From a bacterium (lineage in GTDB: Bacteria; Krumholzibacteriota; Krumholzibacteriia; Krumholzibacteriales; Krumholzibacteriaceae): a DNA stretch of 64,000 nucleotides. The notes below the pieces were generated by a model. The model saw only the letters and a program-made list of their open reading frames with translations, ran no database searches and was not told where the DNA came from. The translations under genes were made by a program, and so were the position numbers. Within the stretch, counting starts at the first letter, position 1, and each line of letters starts with the position of its first letter. This document shows, piece after piece, positions 10,732 to 17,376 of the stretch. The DNA is taken from assembly GCA_020350885.1 (NCBI GenBank), contig CP070727.1, positions 1,694,800-1,758,799 of the forward strand. Reading direction: 5' to 3'.

Positions 10732-11409
10732 ATGGAAAACCTTAAAAAAACGTTTATATCAAACGGGATCAGATACATAGCCATCGAGGGGAATATCGGT
10801 GCCGGCAAGACAACCCTCTCGCGGCTCATCGCCGAATCTGCAGGCGCGAAGCTTTTCCTCGAAGAGGTGGATGACAATCCCTTCATAGAGCGATTCTACG
10901 AAGACATGCGCGGTTATGCGTTCCAGGTTCAGATTTTCTTTCTACTCAACCGCTACCGACAGCAGATGACCATTGCCCAGCAGGATCTCTTCACCGATCT
11001 GCTCGTGGCCGATTACCTCTTTGCAAAGGACTCCATATATGCGCACGCCGTCCTGGAGGATGACGAGCTCGTGCTCTACAGCAGGTTGCACGCGTTGCTC
11101 GAGGGAAAGATCACCCGTCCCGATCTCGTCATCTATCTTCAGGCCAATCCCGAGGTGCTTCTGGACAGGATCAGGAAGCGGGGGAGGAGCTTTGAACGGG
11201 TTATCACCGACGATTACCTGGTGGGATTGAACGAGGCGTTCAATCATTTCTTCTTTCATTACGATGAATCACCACTGCTGATCGTGAATACCGACAGGTT
11301 GGATTTTACTGATAGCAGGGAGCACCTCATGGACCTCCTGTCCAGGATCTCGCGGAAGTTCGAAGGGACACGGTATTACGTTCCCTCGTGGGAGGATGAC
11401 CAGCGATGA
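10732..11409 (+). CDS. deoxynucleoside kinase (deoxyguanosine/deoxyadenosine kinase family)
   Basis: The protein (about 225 aa) phosphorylates a deoxynucleoside for salvage into dNTPs. The P-loop is GNIGAGKTT with Lys26. It is followed by FLEEVDDNPFIERFY, the helix FQVQIFFLLNRYRQQ and the arginine-rich lid DRIRKRGRSFER, all typical of bacterial dNK/dGK proteins. Exact nucleoside preference cannot be read from the sequence. The ATG at 10732 places the P-loop at the usual distance from the N terminus; an upstream in-frame TTG at 10696 falls in the promoter-like TTGACA. Neither start has a clear Shine-Dalgarno. The stop overlaps the panB start (ATGA). The pairing of folK, a kinase of this family and panBC is a cluster I recognise from other genomes. 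Confidence 0.9.
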   Translation: MENLKKTFISNGIRYIAIEGNIGAGKTTLSRLIAESAGAKLFLEEVDDNPFIERFYEDMRGYAFQVQIFFLLNRYRQQMTIAQQDLFTDLLVADYLFAKDSIYAHAVLEDDELVLYSRLHALLEGKITRPDLVIYLQANPEVLLDRIRKRGRSFERVITDDYLVGLNEAFNHFFFHYDESPLLIVNTDRLDFTDSREHLMDLLSRISRKFEGTRYYVPSWEDDQR

Positions 11410-12269
11410 GGAAGAAGATCACGAAGAGCACCCTGATCAATATGAAACGGCGAGGTGAGAAGATTGCCGCAATCACCTCGTACGACTTCCTTTCGACCAA
11501 GATCATCGATGAGAGCGGTGTCGATCTCATCCTGGTCGGTGACTCCCTTGGCATGGTCATACTTGGTTACGACAATACGTTACCGGTCACGATGGAGGAG
11601 ATTATACATCACCTCAAGGCGGTATCCCGAGCCAAGCCCGGGGCCATGGTCGCCGGCGATCTGCCGTTCATGTCCTACCAGGCGAGTGTCGAGGATGCGG
11701 TCCGTAATGCGGGCCGCCTGGTAAAGGATGGGGGAGCGGAAAGTGTCAAGCTCGAGGGCGGGCAGCAGTACGTTCCGGTGATCGAGGCTATACTGAAGGC
11801 CTCGATTCCCGTGCTGGGCCATCTCGGACTCACCCCGCAGTCACTCCACCAGTTCGGTGGATACAAGGTGCAGGGAAAGGACAGGGCATCCGCCGACCGG
11901 CTTTTCAACGATGCCCTGTGTCTAGAACGGGCCGGTTGCTTCGCCATCGTACTCGAGTGCATTCCTTGGCAGCTCGCAAAACGAATCACAGAGGCGGTAT
12001 CTATTCCGACGATAGGAATCGGGGCGGGTCCGTACTGCGACGGCCAGGTTCTTGTCGTCAACGATATGTTGGGGATACACGTCCATCCCCTCCCCCGGTT
12101 CGTCAAGAAGTACGAGGACATGGGATCGCGTATCGGCAAAGCCGTCTCGGCATATGTGGACGATGTGAAGAACGGTCGGTTTCCGGAGCCCGAACACAGT
12201 TATTCCTCCGGGACCGGCGAGAATGACAATCCGAAGGAACTGCATGAAATGGGTGAAGACGCCGGCTGA
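11406..12269 (+). CDS. panB: 3-methyl-2-oxobutanoate hydroxymethyltransferase
   Basis: PanB adds a hydroxymethyl group from methylene-tetrahydrofolate to alpha-ketoisovalerate, giving ketopantoate for pantothenate synthesis. The 287 aa product has the family segments ITSYDFLSTKIIDESGVD, LVGDSLGMVILGYDNTLPVT, GDLPFMSYQ, the VKLEGG strand, HLGLTPQS, and ECIPWQLAKRIT followed by IPTIGIGAGPYCDGQVLV. It overlaps the preceding kinase gene by 4 bp and panC by 26 bp. It uses the folate cofactor whose synthesis begins with folB and folK just upstream. The last 25 residues form a polar tail. Confidence 0.97.
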   Translation: MRKKITKSTLINMKRRGEKIAAITSYDFLSTKIIDESGVDLILVGDSLGMVILGYDNTLPVTMEEIIHHLKAVSRAKPGAMVAGDLPFMSYQASVEDAVRNAGRLVKDGGAESVKLEGGQQYVPVIEAILKASIPVLGHLGLTPQSLHQFGGYKVQGKDRASADRLFNDALCLERAGCFAIVLECIPWQLAKRITEAVSIPTIGIGAGPYCDGQVLVVNDMLGIHVHPLPRFVKKYEDMGSRIGKAVSAYVDDVKNGRFPEPEHSYSSGTGENDNPKELHEMGEDAG

Positions 12270-13146
12270 GGTGCATGCGGTCGTTGCGGAGTTGCGGTGT
12301 GAGGGGAAACGGGTCGGATTGGTTCCGACGATGGGTGCGCTACACGAGGGGCATCTGAGCCTCGTCCGCCTCGCACGATCGAGGGCGGATCTGGTTGTCG
12401 TCTCCGTCTTCGTCAATCCCAAGCAGTTCGGTCCGGGGGAGGATTATACACGCTACCCGCGTGAGATCGACCGTGACAGCGAAGTTCTTGCATCGAACGG
12501 CTGTGATGTGCTCTTCGCTCCGTCGGTCGAGTGCATGTACTCCGTGTCCGATAGAACGAGAATTCATGTAACGGATCTCTCCGAGCCGCTTTGCGGAGAA
12601 TCGAGACCGGGTCATTTCGACGGTGTCGCACTCGTTGTAGCCAAACTCTTCAACATCGTCCGCCCCGATGTGGCCGTGTTCGGCCAGAAGGATGCGCAGC
12701 AGGCCGTGATCATTCAGCGGATGACTGCAGATCTCGATTACCCGATCCGTATCGTAATCGGACCGACGGTACGTGAACCCGATGGCCTTGCCATGAGTTC
12801 GAGGAACAGTTTCCTGAGCGGTGACGAGCGGAAACGGGCAATGGCGCTCTTCGGGGCGCTGGGCGAAGCCCGCCGTATGATCACCTCCGGTGAGCGGGAC
12901 GCTGTGAAGATCAGGGCTGCCATGCACCGTGTTATGACGGAGGCGGGTATCGACGTGGAGTACGCCGATGTAGTCGAAGGGGCCACTATGAAACCGAAAG
13001 ACAGGATCGAGGGGACATTACTGCTGGCGGTTGCCGGCCGGCTGGGGGGTACGCGTCTCATCGATAACATGGCACTCAGGATCGATGGGGATGAGATCGG
13101 GGAAGTGGTGTTGGAATTTCCCGAGTGGAGTATGTATGACTCGTGA
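12244..13146 (+). CDS. panC: pantothenate synthetase
   Basis: PanC condenses pantoate and beta-alanine with ATP to form pantothenate. The 300 aa protein has PTMGALHEGH (residues 28-37, the HxGH nucleotide motif), SVFVNPKQFGPGEDYTRYPR, the FDGV substrate loop, FGQKDAQQ and the KMSKS-like SSRNSFLS. The start at ATG 12244 is supported by GAAGGAA at 12233-12238 and by the conserved short N terminus; a 7-codon extension to 12223 is possible. It overlaps panB by 26 bp and the next gene by 11 bp. panD, which would supply beta-alanine, is not in the window. Confidence 0.97.
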   Translation: MKWVKTPAEVHAVVAELRCEGKRVGLVPTMGALHEGHLSLVRLARSRADLVVVSVFVNPKQFGPGEDYTRYPREIDRDSEVLASNGCDVLFAPSVECMYSVSDRTRIHVTDLSEPLCGESRPGHFDGVALVVAKLFNIVRPDVAVFGQKDAQQAVIIQRMTADLDYPIRIVIGPTVREPDGLAMSSRNSFLSGDERKRAMALFGALGEARRMITSGERDAVKIRAAMHRVMTEAGIDVEYADVVEGATMKPKDRIEGTLLLAVAGRLGGTRLIDNMALRIDGDEIGEVVLEFPEWSMYDS

Positions 13147-13906
13147 CCGGAATCTGGTGGCGTTGGTCCTGGCGGCGGGCGAAGGGACGAGGATGAAGTC
13201 CCCGCTGGCGAAGGTCCTCCATACTGTGTGCGGGAGACCGATGATCCGTTACGTACTGGATACCGTCCGTTCGATTTCCCCCGCCCGGATCCTTGTCGTT
13301 GTCGGGCATCAGGCCGACGCCGTGAGGGAAGAGCTCACGGGAGAAGCGGTCGAATTCGTCATTCAGACCGAACGGCTCGGCACGGGGCATGCGGTGATGA
13401 TGGCGGAACCGGCGCTCCGTGGGTATTCGGGAACCATCATCGCCCTCAACGGTGATACACCGCTTCTCAAGCCGGCAACCCTGGACGGCCTTCTGCAGTT
13501 TCATTGGGACCGGGCGGCATCGGCGACGGTACTTTCGGCGCTCCTCGATGATCCGCAAGGGTACGGGCGCATCGTGCGTGATGATAGTGGCCGGCTTCTT
13601 CGCATCGTCGAGCATCGCGATGCTACAGAGGCGCAGCGTTCTATCAATGAGATCAATAGCGGTATCTTCTGCTTCGAGAGTGATGAGCTCTTTGAGACGC
13701 TGCCGAAATTGAGCAGGAGAAACGTGCAGGGGGAATACTACATTACGGATGTTATTGAGCTCCTGCGGGAGCAGGGTGCCCCGGTGGCCATCTACCGGAG
13801 CGAACAGAAGGAAGAAGTGTTGGGTATCAACGATACGGGACAGCTCGAAGCTGCTGAGAGGTCGATGATCGGCGATGGACAGGATATACGCACCATGGAG
13901 GAGTAA
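13136..13906 (+). CDS. UDP-N-acetylglucosamine pyrophosphorylase domain, GlmU-type, without acetyltransferase domain
   Basis: The 256 aa product matches the N-terminal half of GlmU, which joins UTP and GlcNAc-1-phosphate. Signature motifs are LAAGEGTRM (residues 12-20) with KVLH, QTERLGTGHAV, GDTPLL (Asp107), GYGRIVRD, EIN(S)GIF and NVQGEYYITD. GlmU is normally about 450 aa, with a C-terminal left-handed beta-helix that acetylates GlcN-1-phosphate. Here the frame stops at 13906 and no hexapeptide repeats follow in any frame; the HIT gene already begins at 13875. The acetyltransferase step must therefore be supplied elsewhere, or the product is a related sugar-1-phosphate uridylyltransferase. 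The ATG at 13136 overlaps panC by 11 bp and is preferred over an extension into panC. Confidence 0.9.
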   Translation: MTRDRNLVALVLAAGEGTRMKSPLAKVLHTVCGRPMIRYVLDTVRSISPARILVVVGHQADAVREELTGEAVEFVIQTERLGTGHAVMMAEPALRGYSGTIIALNGDTPLLKPATLDGLLQFHWDRAASATVLSALLDDPQGYGRIVRDDSGRLLRIVEHRDATEAQRSINEINSGIFCFESDELFETLPKLSRRNVQGEYYITDVIELLREQGAPVAIYRSEQKEEVLGINDTGQLEAAERSMIGDGQDIRTMEE

Positions 13907-14366
13907 GTATTTTTCGTTGCCGCACGAGGAGGGCTGCCTCTTCTGCCGTCTTCAGCAGGCGGAGCGCGATGAGGAGATTGGGATCCTGAGACGTGGCGCA
14001 CATTGGTACGTGGTTTTGAACATCTTTCCCTATACGAATGGGCACATCATGGTTGTGGCGGTACGTCACATCGAACGTCTCGGTGAAATGACGCCGGAGG
14101 AGGGAGCGGAACTTGTCTCGCTCCTCGCCGTGAGCGAGCGGGCGATTGATGAAGTCTATCGGCCAGAGGGGCTCAATATCGGGGTCAACAGGGGGGTCAG
14201 CGCCGGGGCAGGTGTCGTGGGCCATCTGCACTTTCATCTCTGTCCGAGATGGCCGGGGGACACGAACTTCATGACGGCGATTTCCGAGACGAGGGTCGTC
14301 TCAGAAGATCTCGAGGCGAGCTACCTGAAGCTCAAACCGCACTTCGAAGACGAGGACCGCCTGTAG
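13875..14366 (+). CDS. HIT family hydrolase or phosphorylase (Ap4A-type)
   Basis: HIT proteins cleave nucleotide phosphoanhydrides such as Ap4A or AMP-lysine. The 163 aa product has the N-terminal MDRIYAPWRSKYF typical of the bacterial Ap4A-phosphorylase-like group, a CLFC pair (Cys21, Cys24) that may bind zinc, LNIFPYTNGHIMV, and the catalytic triad HLHFH (His117, 119, 121) within GHLHFHLCPRWPGD. It overlaps the GlmU-like gene by 32 bp, and the conserved N terminus supports that start. The substrate cannot be decided from the sequence. Confidence 0.92.
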   Translation: MDRIYAPWRSKYFSLPHEEGCLFCRLQQAERDEEIGILRRGAHWYVVLNIFPYTNGHIMVVAVRHIERLGEMTPEEGAELVSLLAVSERAIDEVYRPEGLNIGVNRGVSAGAGVVGHLHFHLCPRWPGDTNFMTAISETRVVSEDLEASYLKLKPHFEDEDRL

Positions 14367-14424
14367 GGCCGTTGAATGATCAGTGTATCCACCTTACCGG
14401 TTGTCTCGGAAAGGCTTACGGACG

Positions 14425-14850
14425 GTGGGCGGAAGAAAGCGTACAGAGAGGAAGCACCGGGGTATCGGAATCGTCCTGACGATTATGTGTTGTGCGATCC
14501 TATTTTCTCTTTACGTGAGATATTTTCTAGGCGAGCGGGAACGTACGTTAAGCGATGTACATCTTCAGATAGAGGTTCTAAACGGCACCGGCGAATCCGG
14601 GCTGGCAATGCAGACCGCCGCGGGGCTTCGAAGGATGGGGATCGATGTGCTGATAGTCGGCGACGCCGAGAGTTTCGATTTCGAGCATTCGCTACTCATC
14701 GACCGGAAGGGTAATCCCGCACTGGTCCGAAAGCTCTCTCGGCTCATCGGTTGCCCGCGCGTGCTTCAGCAGATTCAGGAACGTCCTCTGGTTGACGCCA
14801 CGCTGATCGTCGGTGAAGACAGCGGTGACCTGAAGATCGGCGGCAGGTAG
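14425..14850 (+). CDS. membrane-anchored LytR_C domain protein
   Basis: The product (about 141 aa) has a basic N terminus, one membrane span (GIVLTIMCCAILFSLYV) and an outside domain that matches LytR_C: IEVLNGTGESGLA, GLRRMGIDVLIVG, a DFEHSLLID strand and a final LIVGEDSGDL. LytR_C usually follows a LytR-CpsA-Psr catalytic domain, which is absent here, so this is a stand-alone accessory, perhaps in cell-wall or envelope polymer handling (inference). The GTG at 14425 has GGAAAGG ten bases upstream; an in-frame GTG at 14383 would add 14 residues. It sits between the HIT and DUF4321 genes. Confidence 0.75.
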   Translation: MGGRKRTERKHRGIGIVLTIMCCAILFSLYVRYFLGERERTLSDVHLQIEVLNGTGESGLAMQTAAGLRRMGIDVLIVGDAESFDFEHSLLIDRKGNPALVRKLSRLIGCPRVLQQIQERPLVDATLIVGEDSGDLKIGGR

Positions 14851-14902
14851 CCTATTTACGAGAGGAAGGTTTTCCTGCTATACTAATCGAGGGGGTGTTT
14901 GG

Positions 14903-15172
14903 GTGCCCGCGAAGAGACGAATGGGAATCGTCGCTCTCGTGTTCTTTCTCGGTGTCGTGCTCGGGAGTGTCGTGGGAGAGGTGATCGGGCTCATCCTGCC
15001 CGAAGACAACATGATCAGGAAGCTTTTCGTTTCCGGCAAGGAGTTCGTTGTCGGTCCCATAACCGTGGATTTGATCGTGTTCGGGTTTACGATTGGTTTT
15101 TCACTGAAGGTAAACCTCGTGAGTGTTCTCGGGATCGTGCTGGTCGCGTTCCTGTTACGATTGTATGTTTAG
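14903..15172 (+). CDS. DUF4321 small membrane protein
   Basis: This 89 aa protein has two hydrophobic spans: residues about 8-30, ending VVGEVIGLILP, and a C-terminal span LVSVLGIVLVAFLLRLYV. The pattern of GxVLGSxxGE, ILP, then VDLIVFGFTIGFSLKVNLVS is that of DUF4321, a family of unknown function often found near envelope or cell-division genes. It starts with GTG at 14903 behind a GAGGGGG ribosome site and is followed 17 bp later by tatA. Confidence 0.8.
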   Translation: MPAKRRMGIVALVFFLGVVLGSVVGEVIGLILPEDNMIRKLFVSGKEFVVGPITVDLIVFGFTIGFSLKVNLVSVLGIVLVAFLLRLYV

Positions 15173-15189
15173 CATGGAGGGACGAGCAT

Positions 15190-15438
15190 ATGATAGCTGA
15201 TCTGCTGACGGTTTGTAGTCAACCACGATTATTGATGATCGGTCCGCTCGGCTGGTCGGAGCTTCTGATTATCCTGTTTCTCGTATTGCTGTTCTTCGGT
15301 CCCCGGCGGCTCCCCGAAGTGGCCGAGGCGATCGGCAGGTCGATCAAGAGGTTCAAGAAGGCCTCGCGCGATATCAAGGAAGAGATCGAATCGCACGCCA
15401 AGGATGAAATCACGGAAGGTGAAGACAAGAAGGGCTAG
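15190..15438 (+). CDS. tatA: Sec-independent translocase subunit TatA
   Basis: TatA oligomers form the pore through which folded proteins with twin-arginine signals cross the inner membrane. The 82 aa product has a short membrane span (ELLIILFLVLLFF), the FGP hinge (residues 36-38) and an amphipathic helix (LPEVAEAIGRSIKRFKKA), then a charged tail. The N terminus has about 15 residues before the usual start; ATG 15190 has a GGAGGG site, and ATG 15235 is the shorter alternative. No tatC is present. Its stop codon shares the tetranucleotide CTAG (15435-15438) with the stop of the opposing ppiD-like gene. Confidence 0.92.
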   Translation: MIADLLTVCSQPRLLMIGPLGWSELLIILFLVLLFFGPRRLPEVAEAIGRSIKRFKKASRDIKEEIESHAKDEITEGEDKKG

Positions 15439-17231
15439 TCGAGAGTCCGCTCACGCATATCGACGACGTCCACATCTTTCCTGACGGACTCGTACCATCC
15501 CGCCATGATACGCGAAGCCCGCTCGCCTCTGAGTCTATTGAGAATCTCCACTCTCCTGTTTGCATATTCGTTCATATCAGGCTCGCTTCTCTCGGTGACC
15601 CTGAGCAGGTAGAAGTAGTCGCGTTCCTGTATGGGCGGGCTGAGCTCGCCGGCGGGAAGTACATGTGCCGCCATGGCAAACGTCGTGTTCACACCGACCC
15701 CCGGTATTGCATCGTTCCGTCTGAATGGCGGCGTTTCCTGGACCTCGAATCCGTGCGCACGTGCAACGGTGCTGAAATCCCCTCCGGAGACCGTTTCCTT
15801 GCGTATCCCCTCGGCAATGGTTCTGGTCCCCTCGACTTCGTGCTCTCTTCGAATCCGGTCCGCAAGGAGCAGGCGCACATCCTCGAGTGGCTTTGCGCGT
15901 TCAGGTATCTCCTTCAGTACCTTCACGAAGTAAATCGCATCCTTTGTCTCGATTGCAGAGCTGATCGATCCCGGCTTGTGGTTGAATGTAAAGTTGATCA
16001 CGCGGGGCAAGTAGCCGAGATCCTTGATAAAGGCACCTCGAGTGAAGGGGGACGGTTCCTTGATAGTAAGGCCGAAGGTTGCGGCTGCCTGTTCGAATCC
16101 CTCTTTTTGTATCGCGTCCCGTAGATCCCTGAGTACGCTGGCGAGGGAATCGATTGTCTCGTATCCCGGTTCGACCTTAATGAGGATGTGGCGTGCGTGT
16201 ACTTTCTCCACCTCGTCCTCGGTCTTTTTCTCCTCGACTCGGATGAGATGGTAGCCATACTGGCTCCGCACCGGCTCGCTGAGCTCCCCTGCGGGCAGAG
16301 TGAAGGCGACGTTCTCGAACTCCTCGACCATCTCCCCCCGGGCGAAGAATCCGAGATCCCCCCCCCGCTCGGCGGAGAGGTTATCGTCGGATTCGTCCTG
16401 TGCGGCTTCGGCGAAATCCTTACCGGCGAGTATCGCTTCCCGAATCTCGAGGAGTCGCTCCAGGGCTTCCGCCTCATCCGCCGCGGTCGGTTCCTTCTTC
16501 ATCTCTATGGCCGTGATCTGGCGCATGACGGGCTCTGTGTAGTCGTCTTTGTGTTCCTCGTAATACTGTGCTATCTCGTCATCGGTCGGCTCGTACGGCG
16601 GCTCTTCCGTCTGAACGGGCATCTTTATATAGGAAGCCTTTATCTGAACGTTCTCCTTCTTGAACTCTTCGAGCACCTCGCGTTCGGGGATGTGGACCTG
16701 TGCAGCGAGCATCGCTTCGAACTTCAGCTCCGGCAGAATGCTTCGGCCCCAACGTTCGAGCTGGCTCCAATCGGCTTCGGGATCCGCGAGGGCCTTGAGG
16801 TAGGCCTGGTAGTCGAACGTACCCTCCTCGTTCGTGAAGACCTGCTGCAACGATGGATGGGGGTTGCGCCTGAGGAAGGAGACCAGTTCGTTATCGGTCA
16901 CGATGATGTTGAGTCGCGTCAGCTCTTTCGACAGCAGATACTTCTGAATCACCATTTCCCACGCCTGTTCCGCAAGCATGAGGTATTCCGATTCGCTGAG
17001 GGTGTAATCCTCCCCCCGCTGCATCTTCATCTGGTTGTAGAGCTCGGTGAAGAGGTTTGAGTATGTTCTCCGGTATATATTTTGACCTTCAATAGTACCG
17101 ACTATCTCGGGGTCCTGGCCTTCCTCGCCTGTTCGAAGGTTCATCCCCCATACGGCAAAGATCGATACGACAAACGCGACGACTACGATCCAGAGGATCG
17201 TCTTCGTCCGTTCTCTCATCTGTTTCAGCAT
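15435..17231 (-). CDS. PpiD/SurA-like periplasmic peptidyl-prolyl isomerase chaperone
   Basis: This 598 aa protein is the only clear gene on the minus strand. It has a cytoplasmic N terminus, one membrane anchor (ILWIVVVAFVVSIFAVWG), a SurA_N-type chaperone segment (residues about 45-220) and a parvulin domain (about 235-340) with RGGDLGFFARGEMVEEFE and the QYGYHLIRV ending. Further parvulin-like repeats follow (VHARHILIKVE; ATFGLTI to KVLKEIPE; PIQERDYFYLLRV). This is the layout of PpiD, an inner-membrane-anchored folding factor for outer-membrane proteins. That fits the many beta-barrel proteins in the window. It is convergent with tatA and divergent from the M23 gene, with 145 bp between the latter pair. 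Confidence 0.9.
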   Translation of the reverse strand: MLKQMRERTKTILWIVVVAFVVSIFAVWGMNLRTGEEGQDPEIVGTIEGQNIYRRTYSNLFTELYNQMKMQRGEDYTLSESEYLMLAEQAWEMVIQKYLLSKELTRLNIIVTDNELVSFLRRNPHPSLQQVFTNEEGTFDYQAYLKALADPEADWSQLERWGRSILPELKFEAMLAAQVHIPEREVLEEFKKENVQIKASYIKMPVQTEEPPYEPTDDEIAQYYEEHKDDYTEPVMRQITAIEMKKEPTAADEAEALERLLEIREAILAGKDFAEAAQDESDDNLSAERGGDLGFFARGEMVEEFENVAFTLPAGELSEPVRSQYGYHLIRVEEKKTEDEVEKVHARHILIKVEPGYETIDSLASVLRDLRDAIQKEGFEQAAATFGLTIKEPSPFTRGAFIKDLGYLPRVINFTFNHKPGSISSAIETKDAIYFVKVLKEIPERAKPLEDVRLLLADRIRREHEVEGTRTIAEGIRKETVSGGDFSTVARAHGFEVQETPPFRRNDAIPGVGVNTTFAMAAHVLPAGELSPPIQERDYFYLLRVTERSEPDMNEYANRRVEILNRLRGERASRIMAGWYESVRKDVDVVDMRERTLD

Positions 17232-17337
17232 GCCTGTATATCCCTTTCAAAAGTAACCACTTTATCATGTGAAAACAACCGTAAGGCCTAGATAACATAT
17301 CACAATGGCCGCATGTATGCAAATTTTTTAAGAGTCG

Positions 17338-17367
17338 TTGACAGCAGCTTAGAGCCGGTGGTACTGT
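17338..17367 (+). promoter_or_regulatory. probable promoter of the M23 peptidase-dnaE genes
   Basis: TTGACA (17338-17343), an 18-bp spacer and TACTGT (17362-17367). The -10 ends 9 bp before the ATG at 17377, so the message would have almost no leader. The rest of the 145-bp divergent gap is AT-rich and must hold the ppiD-like promoter, which I cannot place. Confidence 0.5.
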
Positions 17368-17376
17368 GCACGGGAC

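Noticed and set aside
13907..14366. frameshifted second half of GlmU
   Set aside because: No hexapeptide (left-handed helix) repeats are found in any frame; the region encodes a complete HIT protein.
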